This document shows positions 27,130 to 36,288 of a DNA stretch of 64,000 nt, one piece after another. How positions within the stretch are numbered: position 1 is the stretch's first letter; each line of letters opens with the position of its first letter. The position numbers and the translations under genes are program-made. The stretch spans positions 2,728,001 through 2,792,000 of the forward strand of contig OZ253559.1 of assembly GCA_965262785.1 (NCBI GenBank), written 5' to 3'. The DNA is from G965218495 sp965262785 (lineage in GTDB: Bacteria > Bacteroidota > Rhodothermia > Rhodothermales > Bin80). A model generated the notes under the pieces. The model saw nothing but the letters and a program-made list of their open reading frames with translations, was not told where the DNA came from and made no database searches.

Positions 27130-28233
27130 GTGCAGCGCAGGCTCGTGAGAAAATCGTACAAGGTGGCGGTCTTGCCTGGGGATGGAATTGGTCCCGAAGT
27201 GACGCGCGAAGCGCTCCAGGTGCTGCGTGCGGCGGCAGAGTCACACGGCTTTGGGCTTCAGACGTCATCTCACGCAGTCGGTGGCAGCGCGCTGGACAGT
27301 TGTGGCGAGCCGCTACCGGCCGCCACCAGTGTAGCCTGTCAAGCTGCGGACGCGGTGCTCCTTGGCGCCATCGGTGGTCCGAAGTGGGACCATGAAACCG
27401 GGCCTCGCCGCTGCGAGGCCGCGCTCCTTGGCGTGCGCAAGCTCTTGGGGGTCTATGCCAACTTGCGACCGGTGAAGGTGCTTGAAGGCTTGACATCACG
27501 GTCACCGCTGGGCGCAGACCGGGTCACCGGCACGGACATCCTCATCGTAAGAGAGCTGACAGGGGGCGTGTACTTTGGCACGCCGCGTGGCCCCAAGTTC
27601 TCCGACGGTCAGCGCATCGGCGTAAACACGATGGTCTATACCGAGGACGAAATCTCTCGAATTGCCCGCGTCGCCTTCACATGGGCACGCCGGCGCACCG
27701 GGCACGTCACATCCGTGGACAAAGCTAACGTGCTGGAATCCTCGCAGCTCTGGCGCACGGTGGTTCGTGAAGTACATGGCCAAGAATTTCCAGATGTTTC
27801 CCTGGACCATCTGTACGTCGACAACGCGGCAATGCAGCTGGTGCTGAATCCCAGGTCGTTTGACGTGATTCTCACGGGTAACCTCTTTGGGGACATCCTC
27901 TCGGACTTGGCCGCCACACTACCCGGTTCGATTGGCCTTTTGCCATCAGCCAGCGTGGGCGCAGCCATCGGCCTTTTTGAACCGGTACATGGAAGCGCCC
28001 CGGATATCGCAGGCCAGGGAAGGGCGAATCCGGTAGGTGCAATCCTCAGTGCCGCGATGATGCTGGAATCGCTGGGCGAGGAGGCGGCAGCAACTCGCAT
28101 CCGAAGTGGCGTTGCGGACGCTCTTCAGTCTGGCATACTGACAGCCGACTTGGGGGGCACGGCCTCAACGACCGCTGTCGGTGAGGCTATCTGCGAATTC
28201 GCCTTCGGAATGGAATCAGCTAACACATATTAG
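27130..28233 (+). CDS. leuB: 3-isopropylmalate dehydrogenase
   Basis: LeuB oxidises and decarboxylates 3-isopropylmalate with NAD+; in a citramalate pathway the same enzyme acts on methylmalate. The 367-residue protein has Gly-Asp-Gly-Ile-Gly-Pro-Glu-Val near the start, Leu-Arg-Pro-Val-Lys and the Arg-Glu-Leu-Thr-Gly-Gly-Val-Tyr-Phe-Gly substrate loop, Asp-Lys-Ala-Asn-Val-Leu, and Gly-Asp-Ile-Leu-Ser-Asp for metal binding. Translation starts at GTG (27130, or the in-frame GTG 27145); no ATG fits. Confidence 0.94.
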   Translation: MQRRLVRKSYKVAVLPGDGIGPEVTREALQVLRAAAESHGFGLQTSSHAVGGSALDSCGEPLPAATSVACQAADAVLLGAIGGPKWDHETGPRRCEAALLGVRKLLGVYANLRPVKVLEGLTSRSPLGADRVTGTDILIVRELTGGVYFGTPRGPKFSDGQRIGVNTMVYTEDEISRIARVAFTWARRRTGHVTSVDKANVLESSQLWRTVVREVHGQEFPDVSLDHLYVDNAAMQLVLNPRSFDVILTGNLFGDILSDLAATLPGSIGLLPSASVGAAIGLFEPVHGSAPDIAGQGRANPVGAILSAAMMLESLGEEAAATRIRSGVADALQSGILTADLGGTASTTAVGEAICEFAFGMESANTY

Positions 28234-28241
28234 GCAGACCA

Positions 28242-29858
28242 ATGTCATTCGATCACGTAAGGATCTTTGATACCACGCTGCGCGACGGCGAACAAGCGCC
28301 GGGCGCAGCGATGACTATAAGTGAAAAGCTGCGCATTGCACAGCAGCTTGCACGGCTCAACGTGGACGTTATTGAGGCCGGCTTTCCAATCTCTTCACCG
28401 GCCCAGTTTGACGCCGTTCAGCGCATTGCAGGAGAGATTCGCGGCCCTGTGATCTGCGCCTTGGCGCGGACCATTCCGGCAGACATTGAGGCGGCGGGTG
28501 AAGCCTTACTCACTGGCAGCAAAGGGCGGATTCACACCTTTATTGCCACGAGTGAAATCCACCTCATGGCCAAATTCGGCGACGCGCGTTACGGAAAATC
28601 GCTGGCGGAAAAGCGGGCAACGATCCTGCGCATGGCTGCCGAAGCCGTCACACAGGCGCGTACAATGACCAGCGACGTGGAGTTCAGCGCTGAAGATGCA
28701 GGGCGCACTGACACGGGCTACCTTGTTGAGGTCGTAAGCGCGGCCGTTGAGGCCGGCGCCACCACCATCAATATTCCCGATACGACCGGGTACTGCGTGC
28801 CCCATGAATATGCCCAGCTGTTTCGCATGGTGAAGGAGCGCTGTAACCTGAATGGTCAGGTGACCCTTTCCACGCACTGTCATGACGACCTGGGGCTTGC
28901 CGTAGCGAACTCGCTGGCCGGCGTTCTGGCCGGTGCCCGTCAGGTCGAGTGTACCATCAACGGTATTGGCGAGCGTGCAGGCAATGCCTCGCTGGAAGAG
29001 GTCGTGATGGCGCTGAGTGTCCGGCGTAGCAACTTCGGGGCAGAAACCGCGATCCGGACGCACTTGCTGACGCCTACCAGTCGGATTGTGTCTATTGCCA
29101 CGGGCTTTGCGGTGCCGCCCAACAAGGCGGTGGTAGGAGGCAATGCCTTCAGCCATGAGGCCGGAATTCATCAGCATGGTGTACTCAAGAGTCGCGAAAC
29201 ATACGAGATCATGCAGGCCTCGGACGTTGGCCAGGAAGTTGAAGCGATCCGGCTAGGACGGCATTCGGGGCGCCATGGCCTCTTCAGCCGCCTCACCAGC
29301 ATGGGCATCGTCGTAGAGGAAGAGCACCACGAGGAGTTGTATCAGCAATTCGTAGAGCTTGCTGACAAGAAAAAGGAGATCTACGATGAGGACCTGGAAG
29401 AGCTGGTCCAGCGCACAACCGGGAGACCGACCTCAGATCCCTACCGTCTGGACCAGATCCACGTATCGACAGGAACCGGGCGCCACCCAACTGCCGAAGT
29501 CTTGGTGCACCACCTTGCTTCCGGCACTTTCCGCCGCGAATCCGCCGACGGCGACGGACCGGTAGCTGCCATATATAAGGCCATCGATCAAGCCACGGGG
29601 AGCCATCATGACCTGATCAGCTATGCGATTCGATCGGTGGGAGAAGGGGCGGACGCGATGGGTGAGGTAACCGTTCTCATTGGAGATTGCGGCGCGTTCT
29701 TCAGGGGCGTTTCCCGCAGCACGGATGTGCTGCAGGCCTCGGCCGACAGCTACATCAAAGCGCTCAATCAACTGGCAAAGTTCCGCACCGAAGAACAGAA
29801 CGTTGAATTCGTTGGCGGTGGTATCATGCAGTCCTTTGACAGCGGCACGCCGCAGTAG
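28242..29858 (+). CDS. leuA: 2-isopropylmalate synthase
   Basis: LeuA condenses acetyl-CoA with 2-ketoisovalerate, the committed step of leucine synthesis. The 538-residue protein begins with the HMGL-type TIM barrel (Phe-Asp-Thr-Thr-Leu-Arg-Asp-Gly-Glu-Gln-Ala-Pro-Gly near residue 9; His-Cys-His-Asp-Asp-Leu-Gly near 212; Asn-Gly-Ile-Gly-Glu-Arg-Ala-Gly-Asn-Ala near 238) and ends with the LeuA regulatory domain that senses leucine. The Glu-Gln-Ala-Pro-Gly in the first motif separates it from the citramalate synthase at the end of this operon. Confidence 0.93.
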   Translation: MSFDHVRIFDTTLRDGEQAPGAAMTISEKLRIAQQLARLNVDVIEAGFPISSPAQFDAVQRIAGEIRGPVICALARTIPADIEAAGEALLTGSKGRIHTFIATSEIHLMAKFGDARYGKSLAEKRATILRMAAEAVTQARTMTSDVEFSAEDAGRTDTGYLVEVVSAAVEAGATTINIPDTTGYCVPHEYAQLFRMVKERCNLNGQVTLSTHCHDDLGLAVANSLAGVLAGARQVECTINGIGERAGNASLEEVVMALSVRRSNFGAETAIRTHLLTPTSRIVSIATGFAVPPNKAVVGGNAFSHEAGIHQHGVLKSRETYEIMQASDVGQEVEAIRLGRHSGRHGLFSRLTSMGIVVEEEHHEELYQQFVELADKKKEIYDEDLEELVQRTTGRPTSDPYRLDQIHVSTGTGRHPTAEVLVHHLASGTFRRESADGDGPVAAIYKAIDQATGSHHDLISYAIRSVGEGADAMGEVTVLIGDCGAFFRGVSRSTDVLQASADSYIKALNQLAKFRTEEQNVEFVGGGIMQSFDSGTPQ

Positions 29859-29861
29859 CCC

Positions 29862-31157
29862 ATGATGACGATTACCGAAAAAATCCTTGCAAGCCATGCG
29901 CGGCGCGAGCGCGTGGCACCCGGCGAGAGCATCTGGGTGGATGTTGACATCCTGATGACGCACGATGTCTGCGGGCCGCCGACGGTGGACATCTTTAAGC
30001 GAGAGTTTGGTGAGGACGCCCGCGTATGGGATCCCAACAAGCTGGTTGTCCTGCCGGACCACTATATCTTTACCGCAAACCATCATGCGAACCGCAACGT
30101 GCGGCTCTTGCGCGAATTTGCGGAAGAGCAAGACCTCCCGCACTTCTACGATGTGGGTACGCCCCGCTACAAGGGCGTGTGCCATGTGGCACTGGCTGAG
30201 GAAGGCTTTAACCGGCCCGGATCGCTGCTGATCGGGACTGACAGCCATACCTGCACCTCGGGTGCGTTCGGGATGTTTTCCACCGGCGTGGGCAACACCG
30301 ATGCGGCACTGATCATGGGAACCGGCAAAATCTGGCTGCGCGTACCTGAAACCATGCGCTTCATCTTCGAAGGCGAGTTGCCGCCATACCTTATGGCCAA
30401 GGACCTCATCCTGGCCGTAATTGGCGATATTGGCTGTGACGGGGCCACTTACCGCGCCATGGAATTTGACGGAGAAGCGGTCTATGCACTGTCCATGCAG
30501 GAACGTATGACGCTCACGAACATGGCGATTGAAGCCGGTGGCAAGAACGGGGTAATTGCGCCGGACGCGGTGACGCTCAACTACGTGCGCCAGCGTACTG
30601 ACGCGCCGTTTGATGTGGTGTACAGCGATGTGGATGCGCGGTATCAGTCCGAATACCGCTACGATGTAACGAAGATGGAGCCCGTGGTGGCCAAGCCGCA
30701 TCGACCGGACAACAAGGCCACGGTGGGAGAGGTAGCCGGCACGCGCCTGGATCGGGCCTATGTAGGAAGCTGTACGGGCGGAAAACTAGAAGACTTCCTC
30801 GCCGCAGCTTCCGTGCTCAAGGGACAGGAGGTGGTAATTGACACCTATATCGTGCCTGCAACCACTGAGATTGGCCAGGCGCTACACACCACAAACCTGG
30901 ACGGCGTATCGTTGCAGGAGATCTTCGAAAACGCAGGCTGCCTGATGGGACAGGCAAGCTGTGGCGCATGCCTGGGCGGCCCGCAGGACACCTTCGGGCG
31001 CAACATGTCACGTGAAGTAGTGATTTCGACAACAAACAGGAATTTTCCGGGTCGGATGGGATCCAAACAGGCCTCGGTGTATCTGGCTTCCCCGCTGACA
31101 GTAGCCGCCTCTGCACTCGCCGGGGTGATTACCGACCCACGCGAGGTTTTGGTATAA
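29862..31157 (+). CDS. leuC: 3-isopropylmalate dehydratase, large subunit
   Basis: LeuC with LeuD isomerises 2- to 3-isopropylmalate through a [4Fe-4S] cluster. At 431 residues it is the shorter subfamily. Cluster cysteines are visible in Gly-Ser-Cys-Thr-Gly-Gly near residue 306 and Ala-Ser-Cys-Gly-Ala-Cys-Leu-Gly-Gly near 368, and the Gly-Thr-Asp-Ser-His-Thr-Cys motif is near 126. It follows leuA after 3 bp; ATG at 29862 or 29865. Confidence 0.93.
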   Translation: MMTITEKILASHARRERVAPGESIWVDVDILMTHDVCGPPTVDIFKREFGEDARVWDPNKLVVLPDHYIFTANHHANRNVRLLREFAEEQDLPHFYDVGTPRYKGVCHVALAEEGFNRPGSLLIGTDSHTCTSGAFGMFSTGVGNTDAALIMGTGKIWLRVPETMRFIFEGELPPYLMAKDLILAVIGDIGCDGATYRAMEFDGEAVYALSMQERMTLTNMAIEAGGKNGVIAPDAVTLNYVRQRTDAPFDVVYSDVDARYQSEYRYDVTKMEPVVAKPHRPDNKATVGEVAGTRLDRAYVGSCTGGKLEDFLAAASVLKGQEVVIDTYIVPATTEIGQALHTTNLDGVSLQEIFENAGCLMGQASCGACLGGPQDTFGRNMSREVVISTTNRNFPGRMGSKQASVYLASPLTVAASALAGVITDPREVLV

Positions 31158-31171
31158 GAAATAGAAAAGGC

Positions 31172-31741
31172 ATGGAAAGTAATGTTCGAGGCTTGGCCTA
31201 CGTAGTAGGAGACGCCATTGATACTGACCAGATCATTCCTGCGGAGCATCTGGTCTACAGCCTGAAAAGAGCGGACGAGCGCCGCATGTACGGACGTTTC
31301 GCTATGAGCGGTATACCGGTGGCTGGGCAGGGACTGCCATTTGGCAACATTCCGTTTACTGCGCCCGACGAATACCGGAGCAAGTACACGTTTGTGGTGG
31401 GCGGCACAAACTTCGGCTGCGGCTCCTCGCGCGAGCATGCACCATTTGCACTAACAGAAGCTGGTGCCCAGGTCGTAGTTGCTGAAAGCTATGCAAGGAT
31501 ATTTTTTCGCAACACAGTTGATGGCGGCTTCGTCATTCCATTTGAGTCGGAGGAGCGGCTCGTGGAATGCATCAGGACGGGAGACGAGCTGGAACTCGAT
31601 ACCAAGCGGGCACACCTGACAAATCATACCACTCATCAGGCATTTCTTTTGCGTCCGCTGGGGGATGTCGCCGATATTCTACATGCCGGCAACGTGTTTG
31701 CCTATGCCCGGCAGGCAGGACTGATCCCGGCTGCGCCATGA
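31172..31741 (+). CDS. leuD: 3-isopropylmalate dehydratase, small subunit
   Basis: This is the substrate-specificity subunit of isopropylmalate isomerase. The 189-residue protein has Asp-Thr-Asp-Gln-Ile-Ile-Pro-Ala near residue 15, Gly-Gly-Thr-Asn-Phe-Gly-Cys-Gly-Ser-Ser-Arg-Glu-His-Ala near 75 and Ala-Arg-Ile-Phe-Phe-Arg-Asn near 108. The same pair probably also handles citramalate made by the next gene, whose start codon overlaps this stop. Confidence 0.93.
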   Translation: MESNVRGLAYVVGDAIDTDQIIPAEHLVYSLKRADERRMYGRFAMSGIPVAGQGLPFGNIPFTAPDEYRSKYTFVVGGTNFGCGSSREHAPFALTEAGAQVVVAESYARIFFRNTVDGGFVIPFESEERLVECIRTGDELELDTKRAHLTNHTTHQAFLLRPLGDVADILHAGNVFAYARQAGLIPAAP

Positions 31742-33357
31742 ATCGCACCTCAATAGAACTATTCGACACCACCCTGCGCGACGGGTCGCAGGCCGAGCAT
31801 GTGACGCTTTCCGTTTCGGACAAGATGCGCATTGCGCATCGGCTGGATGCGTTCGGCATTCATGTGATCGAGGGCGGCTGGCCCGGATCGAATCCCAAAG
31901 ATCAGGAATTCTTTCAGGAGGCCTCGGCTGCCACATGGAAGCAAGCGCAAATCTGCGCTTTTGGCTCTACGCGGCGAGCGGGAAACACGCCCGAAAAGGA
32001 CCCTAACCTGCAAGCGATGCTGGCATCGGGCACCAGTGTGGTATCCATATTCGGCAAGAGCTGGACGCTGCACGTAGAGCGGGCACTCGCCGTAAGCCGC
32101 AAGGAGAACCTGGACATGATCGCTTCCTCCATTGGCTATCTGACAAACCAGGGCAGGCGCGTGATCTACGACGCGGAGCACTTTTTTGACGGTTATAAGG
32201 ACGACCCTTCGTACGCACTGAAGACTCTGGAGGAAGCGGCTCAGGCTGGTGCCGACGTCCTGGTGCTCTGTGACACCAACGGAGGAACGCTTCCCAGCGA
32301 AGTCGGACGCATCGTACGTGCGGTAAGCGAGCGCTTTGACACCATTGGTATTCATCCGCACAACGATAGCGGATGTGGGGTAGCCAATGCCTTGGCTGCG
32401 GTAGAGGCCGGTGCACGCCACGTGCAAGGAACCATCAACGGCATTGGAGAGCGGGTCGGCAATGCAGACCTGTGCACGATTGTTGCATGCCTCCAGGCTA
32501 AAATGGGATATCAGTGCGTGCCGCCGGAATGTCTGGCTGGCCTGGCGGACCTTTCCCACTTTGTGGACGAGGTCGCAAACCTTTTGCCGCTGGACCGTGC
32601 TCCGTTTGTGGGGCGGAGCGCGTTTGCACACAAGGGCGGCATCCATGTCTCTGCGGTGATGAAGGAGCCCCGCGCATATGAGCACCTGGATCCGGAGGTG
32701 GTGGGCAACAAGCGGCGGGTGCTTGTGTCGGATTTATCCGGACAGTCCAATGTGCGCTACAAGGCCAAAGAGCTCGGTATTGAGCTGAACGGGCAGCGTG
32801 AGACGCGCGAAGCCGTCAAACGCATCAAAACGCTAGAGCACCTGGGGTATGAGTTTCAAGGGGCGGAGGCATCATTTGAGCTTCTGCTGCGCAGTATCCG
32901 CGGGGAACAGACAAAGATGTTCACGCTTGACCGGTTCCGTGTACATACGGCAAAGGGCCAGCGAGGTGTGCAGTGGTCCGAGGCCACAGTGGCAGTATTT
33001 GTCCGCGGAAAGCGGGAGTTGGCCGTGGCCGAGGGACTAGGCCCGGTAGACGCGCTCTCCAATGCGCTGCACAAAGCGTTGTGCGTCTCGTATCCGCGCC
33101 TGGGTGCCCTTCGCCTTGCCGATTACAAAGTTCGGGTGCTCGGCTCCGAAAGCGCTACCGAGGCTACGGTTCGCGTACTGATTGAGCATCACGAGGCTGG
33201 CGGTGACCGGCGCTGGCACACCGTAGGAGTTTCAAAAAACATCCTTGATGCAAGCTGGCAGGCTCTGACCGACGGCATTTGCTACTACCTGCTTCACACC
33301 GAATCAAGTCAGCTGTCGGCGGCCGGGCTCAAGTCGGCCCAGGCTGTGGCTGCATAG
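31738..33357 (+). CDS. cimA: (R)-citramalate synthase
   Basis: CimA condenses acetyl-CoA and pyruvate to citramalate, the first step of threonine-independent 2-ketobutyrate and isoleucine synthesis. The 539-residue protein has the HMGL-like TIM barrel (Phe-Asp-Thr-Thr-Leu-Arg-Asp-Gly-Ser-Gln-Ala-Glu near residue 8, with Ser-Gln-Ala-Glu typical of CimA rather than LeuA; His-Pro-His-Asn-Asp-Ser-Gly-Cys near 204) and a C-terminal LeuA-type allosteric domain. I set the start at ATG 31738, overlapping leuD by four bases (ATGA); the frame stays open further upstream inside leuD but that part is a shadow. LeuCD and LeuB would complete the route to 2-ketobutyrate. Confidence 0.88.
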   Translation: MNRTSIELFDTTLRDGSQAEHVTLSVSDKMRIAHRLDAFGIHVIEGGWPGSNPKDQEFFQEASAATWKQAQICAFGSTRRAGNTPEKDPNLQAMLASGTSVVSIFGKSWTLHVERALAVSRKENLDMIASSIGYLTNQGRRVIYDAEHFFDGYKDDPSYALKTLEEAAQAGADVLVLCDTNGGTLPSEVGRIVRAVSERFDTIGIHPHNDSGCGVANALAAVEAGARHVQGTINGIGERVGNADLCTIVACLQAKMGYQCVPPECLAGLADLSHFVDEVANLLPLDRAPFVGRSAFAHKGGIHVSAVMKEPRAYEHLDPEVVGNKRRVLVSDLSGQSNVRYKAKELGIELNGQRETREAVKRIKTLEHLGYEFQGAEASFELLLRSIRGEQTKMFTLDRFRVHTAKGQRGVQWSEATVAVFVRGKRELAVAEGLGPVDALSNALHKALCVSYPRLGALRLADYKVRVLGSESATEATVRVLIEHHEAGGDRRWHTVGVSKNILDASWQALTDGICYYLLHTESSQLSAAGLKSAQAVAA

Positions 33358-33365
33358 AGGAGCCA

Positions 33366-33386
33366 GCGCTTGCGAGACTCAAGCGC
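33366..33386. terminator. Hairpin between converging operons
   Basis: GCGCTTG (33366-33372) and CAAGCGC (33380-33386) form a 7-bp stem with a 7-base loop, nine bases after the cimA stop and overlapping the end of the convergent M20 peptidase gene. Its position suggests a shared, bidirectional terminator; no long T-run on either side. Confidence 0.5.
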
Positions 33387-34455
33387 GCGAGCGCCGCTTG
33401 AAGTACTCCTTAATGATCCGCCGGTACGCACGCGCGGCACTTGAGACTTCCTTTGCCGCTACATGCTCCTCGGCTGTGTGCGATAGTTCGCTTTTGCCAG
33501 GGCCAATCTTTACTACGGGAAGGTCATGGAGATGTATCCAGTCGCTGGCGGTGGGGGAACCCGCGGCCACTGCGCCGGGCAGGGCCCGAAGGCAACTCTG
33601 AGCGATGTGGGCCGAGGCCGGGGTTGAGACGGGGATTATGCGTCCGCTGTGGATGTCGATGTCCGAATCGAGCAGCGCATCAAAATCGCGGACGATCTGG
33701 TCATGCGAGTACGCTGGCGTGGAGCGGACATCCACATAGAACGTGCAACGATCCGGCACAACATTCCGCGCTGTCCCTCCTTCGATAGTCGAAATGCATA
33801 ATGTAGGCGCCCCCAGCAGCGGGTCCGCATGAGCAAATTCGTAGCGACTCAACACGCTGATGTCTGCAGCGGCTATTGATATGGCGTTTACACCCAGGTG
33901 GGCACGAGCGGCATGTGCACTTTTTCCGCGTGCAGTAGCCCGTAGGACCAGCAGCCCCTTCTGCGCAATGATGGGCTGCATCGAGGTCGGTTCGCCCACG
34001 AGCGCGCTATGAAGTGGCGGCAGATGTGGCCTGAGTGCAAGAAGGCCGTTGTCGTCCGTGCCGACCTCTTCGCACGCGGTCAGGGCAACGATCACCTGGC
34101 CGTCTGTGGGATTCCAGCCTTCCTGGGCAAGGGACAATAGGGCCGTGGTCATGGCTGCGCCGCTGCCCTTGGCGTCAGCCGTTCCCCGCCCGTAAATAAG
34201 GCCGCCAGCCTCGACCGCTTCGAATGGGTCATAGGGATGACCGGTGGAGGCTGGCACCACATCCAGGTGTGAGTTCAAGAGCAGCCGGTGATCCCCGTCA
34301 CCGACCCAAAAGTACACGTTGTTGCCCACGCGCCGAACCTGCACACCGCATTGCCGGACGTAGGCTTCTAAGAATGAAGCGATCGCGTCTTCCTGGTGGC
34401 TCAGCGACGGAAATCGCACGAGTGCTTTAAGAAGATCCGGTGCCGAGCGTATCAT
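33379..34455 (-). CDS. argE: M20-family deacylase, probable N-acyl-ornithine/citrulline deacetylase (ArgE type)
   Basis: The 358-residue zinc hydrolase has the M20 residues: Asn-Ser-His-Leu-Asp-Val-Val-Pro near residue 58, Gly-Arg-Gly-Thr-Ala-Asp-Ala-Lys-Gly near 89, Cys-Glu-Glu-Val-Gly-Thr-Asp near 127, and a dimerisation insert. Its place as last gene of the arg operon, next to an N-acylornithine carbamoyltransferase, suggests that it removes the acyl group from N-acylcitrulline rather than N-acylornithine. Related enzymes (DapE, LysK) share the motifs, so the substrate rests on context. It follows argB without a gap. Confidence 0.8.
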   Translation of the reverse strand: MIRSAPDLLKALVRFPSLSHQEDAIASFLEAYVRQCGVQVRRVGNNVYFWVGDGDHRLLLNSHLDVVPASTGHPYDPFEAVEAGGLIYGRGTADAKGSGAAMTTALLSLAQEGWNPTDGQVIVALTACEEVGTDDNGLLALRPHLPPLHSALVGEPTSMQPIIAQKGLLVLRATARGKSAHAARAHLGVNAISIAAADISVLSRYEFAHADPLLGAPTLCISTIEGGTARNVVPDRCTFYVDVRSTPAYSHDQIVRDFDALLDSDIDIHSGRIIPVSTPASAHIAQSCLRALPGAVAAGSPTASDWIHLHDLPVVKIGPGKSELSHTAEEHVAAKEVSSAARAYRRIIKEYFKRRSRA

Positions 34456-35256
34456 CTACAGAACGATCTGCGTTGCTTGCGACCTCTTGATGAGATCTTC
34501 AGGGCCGGTGACATAGACTTGGCGAACGCCCTTCCTCAGGGCCTCCACAGCGACATGCCCCTTGACTTGCATGCCGCCGGCAATCCATCCCTGCTCCTGT
34601 CCTTCATTGAAGGCGCGTGCACTGAGAGACCGCACCAGCGTCGAGGCATCATGCGCGTGGCGACGAATGCCGCCGGTTTCTGTCACTAGTATCAATGCCT
34701 CTGCTGCCAGTGCTACCGCAAGAGCGCCGGCAACGGTGTCGGCGTTCACGTTGTAGCGACGCCCCTGGTCGTCTATCCCGACAGGCGCAATTATGGGGAG
34801 GTACCCTGCGCCAATGAGCACTGTTAGGATACGAGGATGCACGGAGCTGATTTCTCCCACCCAGCCAAAGTCCACCTCCTCACCGTCAATCATCCATGGC
34901 TCGCGTCGGGTGACCATCAGCAGACCACCATCTGCGCCACAGAGGCCCACACCGCGCAAGCCATGGGTCAGGGCCTGGCCCACCAGAGACACGTTGATGG
35001 CTCCCCGCATGGTCCATTCCACGATTTGAAGGTCCAGTGCCGTCGTGACGCGGCGGCCCCGGATGATGCGTGGCCGGTGTCCAAGTTTTGCAGCGAGTGC
35101 GCTGGCCTCCCTGCCACCACCGTGCACGATGGCGACAGGACCCATCCTGGACAGCATCTCTACTTGCGGCCAAAAGGAATCCAGGTCCTCAAGCACCGCG
35201 CCGCCGACCTTTACCACTGTAGGCGCACGCCCGCCTCGCTCGCGCAGACGCTCCAT
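34456..35256 (-). CDS. argB: N-acetylglutamate kinase
   Basis: ArgB phosphorylates N-acetylglutamate (or N-succinylglutamate). The 266-residue amino-acid kinase has Lys-Val-Gly-Gly-Ala near residue 17, Val-His-Gly-Gly-Gly near 44, Asn-Val-Asn-Ala-Asp near 171 and the C-terminal nucleotide-binding stretch. Length matches the short, arginine-insensitive group. It overlaps argF' by one base and abuts argE. Confidence 0.9.
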   Translation of the reverse strand: MERLRERGGRAPTVVKVGGAVLEDLDSFWPQVEMLSRMGPVAIVHGGGREASALAAKLGHRPRIIRGRRVTTALDLQIVEWTMRGAINVSLVGQALTHGLRGVGLCGADGGLLMVTRREPWMIDGEEVDFGWVGEISSVHPRILTVLIGAGYLPIIAPVGIDDQGRRYNVNADTVAGALAVALAAEALILVTETGGIRRHAHDASTLVRSLSARAFNEGQEQGWIAGGMQVKGHVAVEALRKGVRQVYVTGPEDLIKRSQATQIVL

Positions 35257-36287
35257 CAGCTCAGTGCCTGTGCCAGGATAGCCACCTGCGCATGCAGCCT
35301 GAATTCCGCCTGCAGCAGGTGGATTGCCTGGGGACTGTCGATCACGGCATCACTGACAACCACGTTGCGCCGGACGGGAAGGCAATGCATGAAAGCACCC
35401 TGGTTCGTTCTTGCCATCAGCGCCGGGGTAACACGCCAGTGCTTATGGCGTCCCCGCATCACCGCTTCTTTCTCGGAATTCCGGTACCGCAGCGGGCTTC
35501 CCCAAGCCTTGGCGTAGATCACGTCCGCGCCTGTTGCCGCGGCTTCCAGGTTTGCGGTCTCCGTAACGGCCTGGCCATGTGAGGCTGCATACTGATGCGC
35601 CTTCGCCATGACGCCAGGGTCCAGCTCATATCCTTCGGGGCGTGCTACTGTGACGTTCATGCCCAGGCGGGCCGCCATCAGCACAGCCGAGTTGGGCACC
35701 GCCATGGGGAGCGCCTTGGGATGGTAGGCCCACGCCAGCACAAATTGCTTGCCGCGCGTCGCACCTCCAAAGCGGTGGTGCAGCGCTCCGGCATCGGCCA
35801 GAGCCTGGCACGGGTGGTAGAATGCAGACTCAAGGTTGATGACAGGGACGGTGGCCGCGTCCAGTATCATTCGGAATCGGTGTTCGTCTCGGTCCGCCGC
35901 GTAGTCGGTGCCAGAGGCAAATGCTCGCACTCCCAGCACGGAGAAATAGCGCGAGAGAACTCCAATAGCCTCGCGGATGTGCTCAGGGCGGTCGCTATCC
36001 ATCACCTCGCCTTCGCGCCATTCGAAGGCCCAGGTGCCCTGGCCGGGGACTATAGTGCAGGGATGCAGATGCAGGCGTGCCGCGGCTACCTCCATAGAGG
36101 TGCGCGTGCGCAGCGATGGATTGAAAAAGACCAGGCCGGCGCTGCGCGTTACCGGCGACGGTGGACGCTGCTTGCCATGGTACTCCTCTAAGGCACTTAG
36201 CACCATGCGGTCCCAGTCGTGATCGCTTCGCTCGTGCCAAGCCAGAAGGTGTTTGCCGCGCAGGGCAGCCTTGTCCCAAACGTGCAT
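35256..36287 (-). CDS. argF': N-acylornithine carbamoyltransferase (ArgF' type)
   Basis: This 343-residue protein belongs to the transcarbamylase family but resembles the N-acetyl-/N-succinyl-ornithine enzymes of Xanthomonas and Bacteroidota: Phe-Phe-Asn-Pro-Ser-Leu-Arg-Thr-Arg-Thr-Ser replaces the Ser-Thr-Arg-Thr-Arg motif of ordinary OTC, and His-Pro-Cys-Gln-Ala-Leu-Ala-Asp is present. The product would be N-acylcitrulline, deacylated later by ArgE. Whether the acyl group is acetyl or succinyl I cannot decide. ATG 36287 is chosen because it lies one base after the argD stop; the frame extends 20 codons upstream into argD. Confidence 0.85.
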   Translation of the reverse strand: MHVWDKAALRGKHLLAWHERSDHDWDRMVLSALEEYHGKQRPPSPVTRSAGLVFFNPSLRTRTSMEVAAARLHLHPCTIVPGQGTWAFEWREGEVMDSDRPEHIREAIGVLSRYFSVLGVRAFASGTDYAADRDEHRFRMILDAATVPVINLESAFYHPCQALADAGALHHRFGGATRGKQFVLAWAYHPKALPMAVPNSAVLMAARLGMNVTVARPEGYELDPGVMAKAHQYAASHGQAVTETANLEAAATGADVIYAKAWGSPLRYRNSEKEAVMRGRHKHWRVTPALMARTNQGAFMHCLPVRRNVVVSDAVIDSPQAIHLLQAEFRLHAQVAILAQALS

Positions 36288-36288
36288 A

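Noticed and set aside
31567..31737. Upstream extension of cimA
   Set aside because: It overlaps leuD in another frame and has no citramalate synthase similarity; the ATGA start at 31738 is much better.
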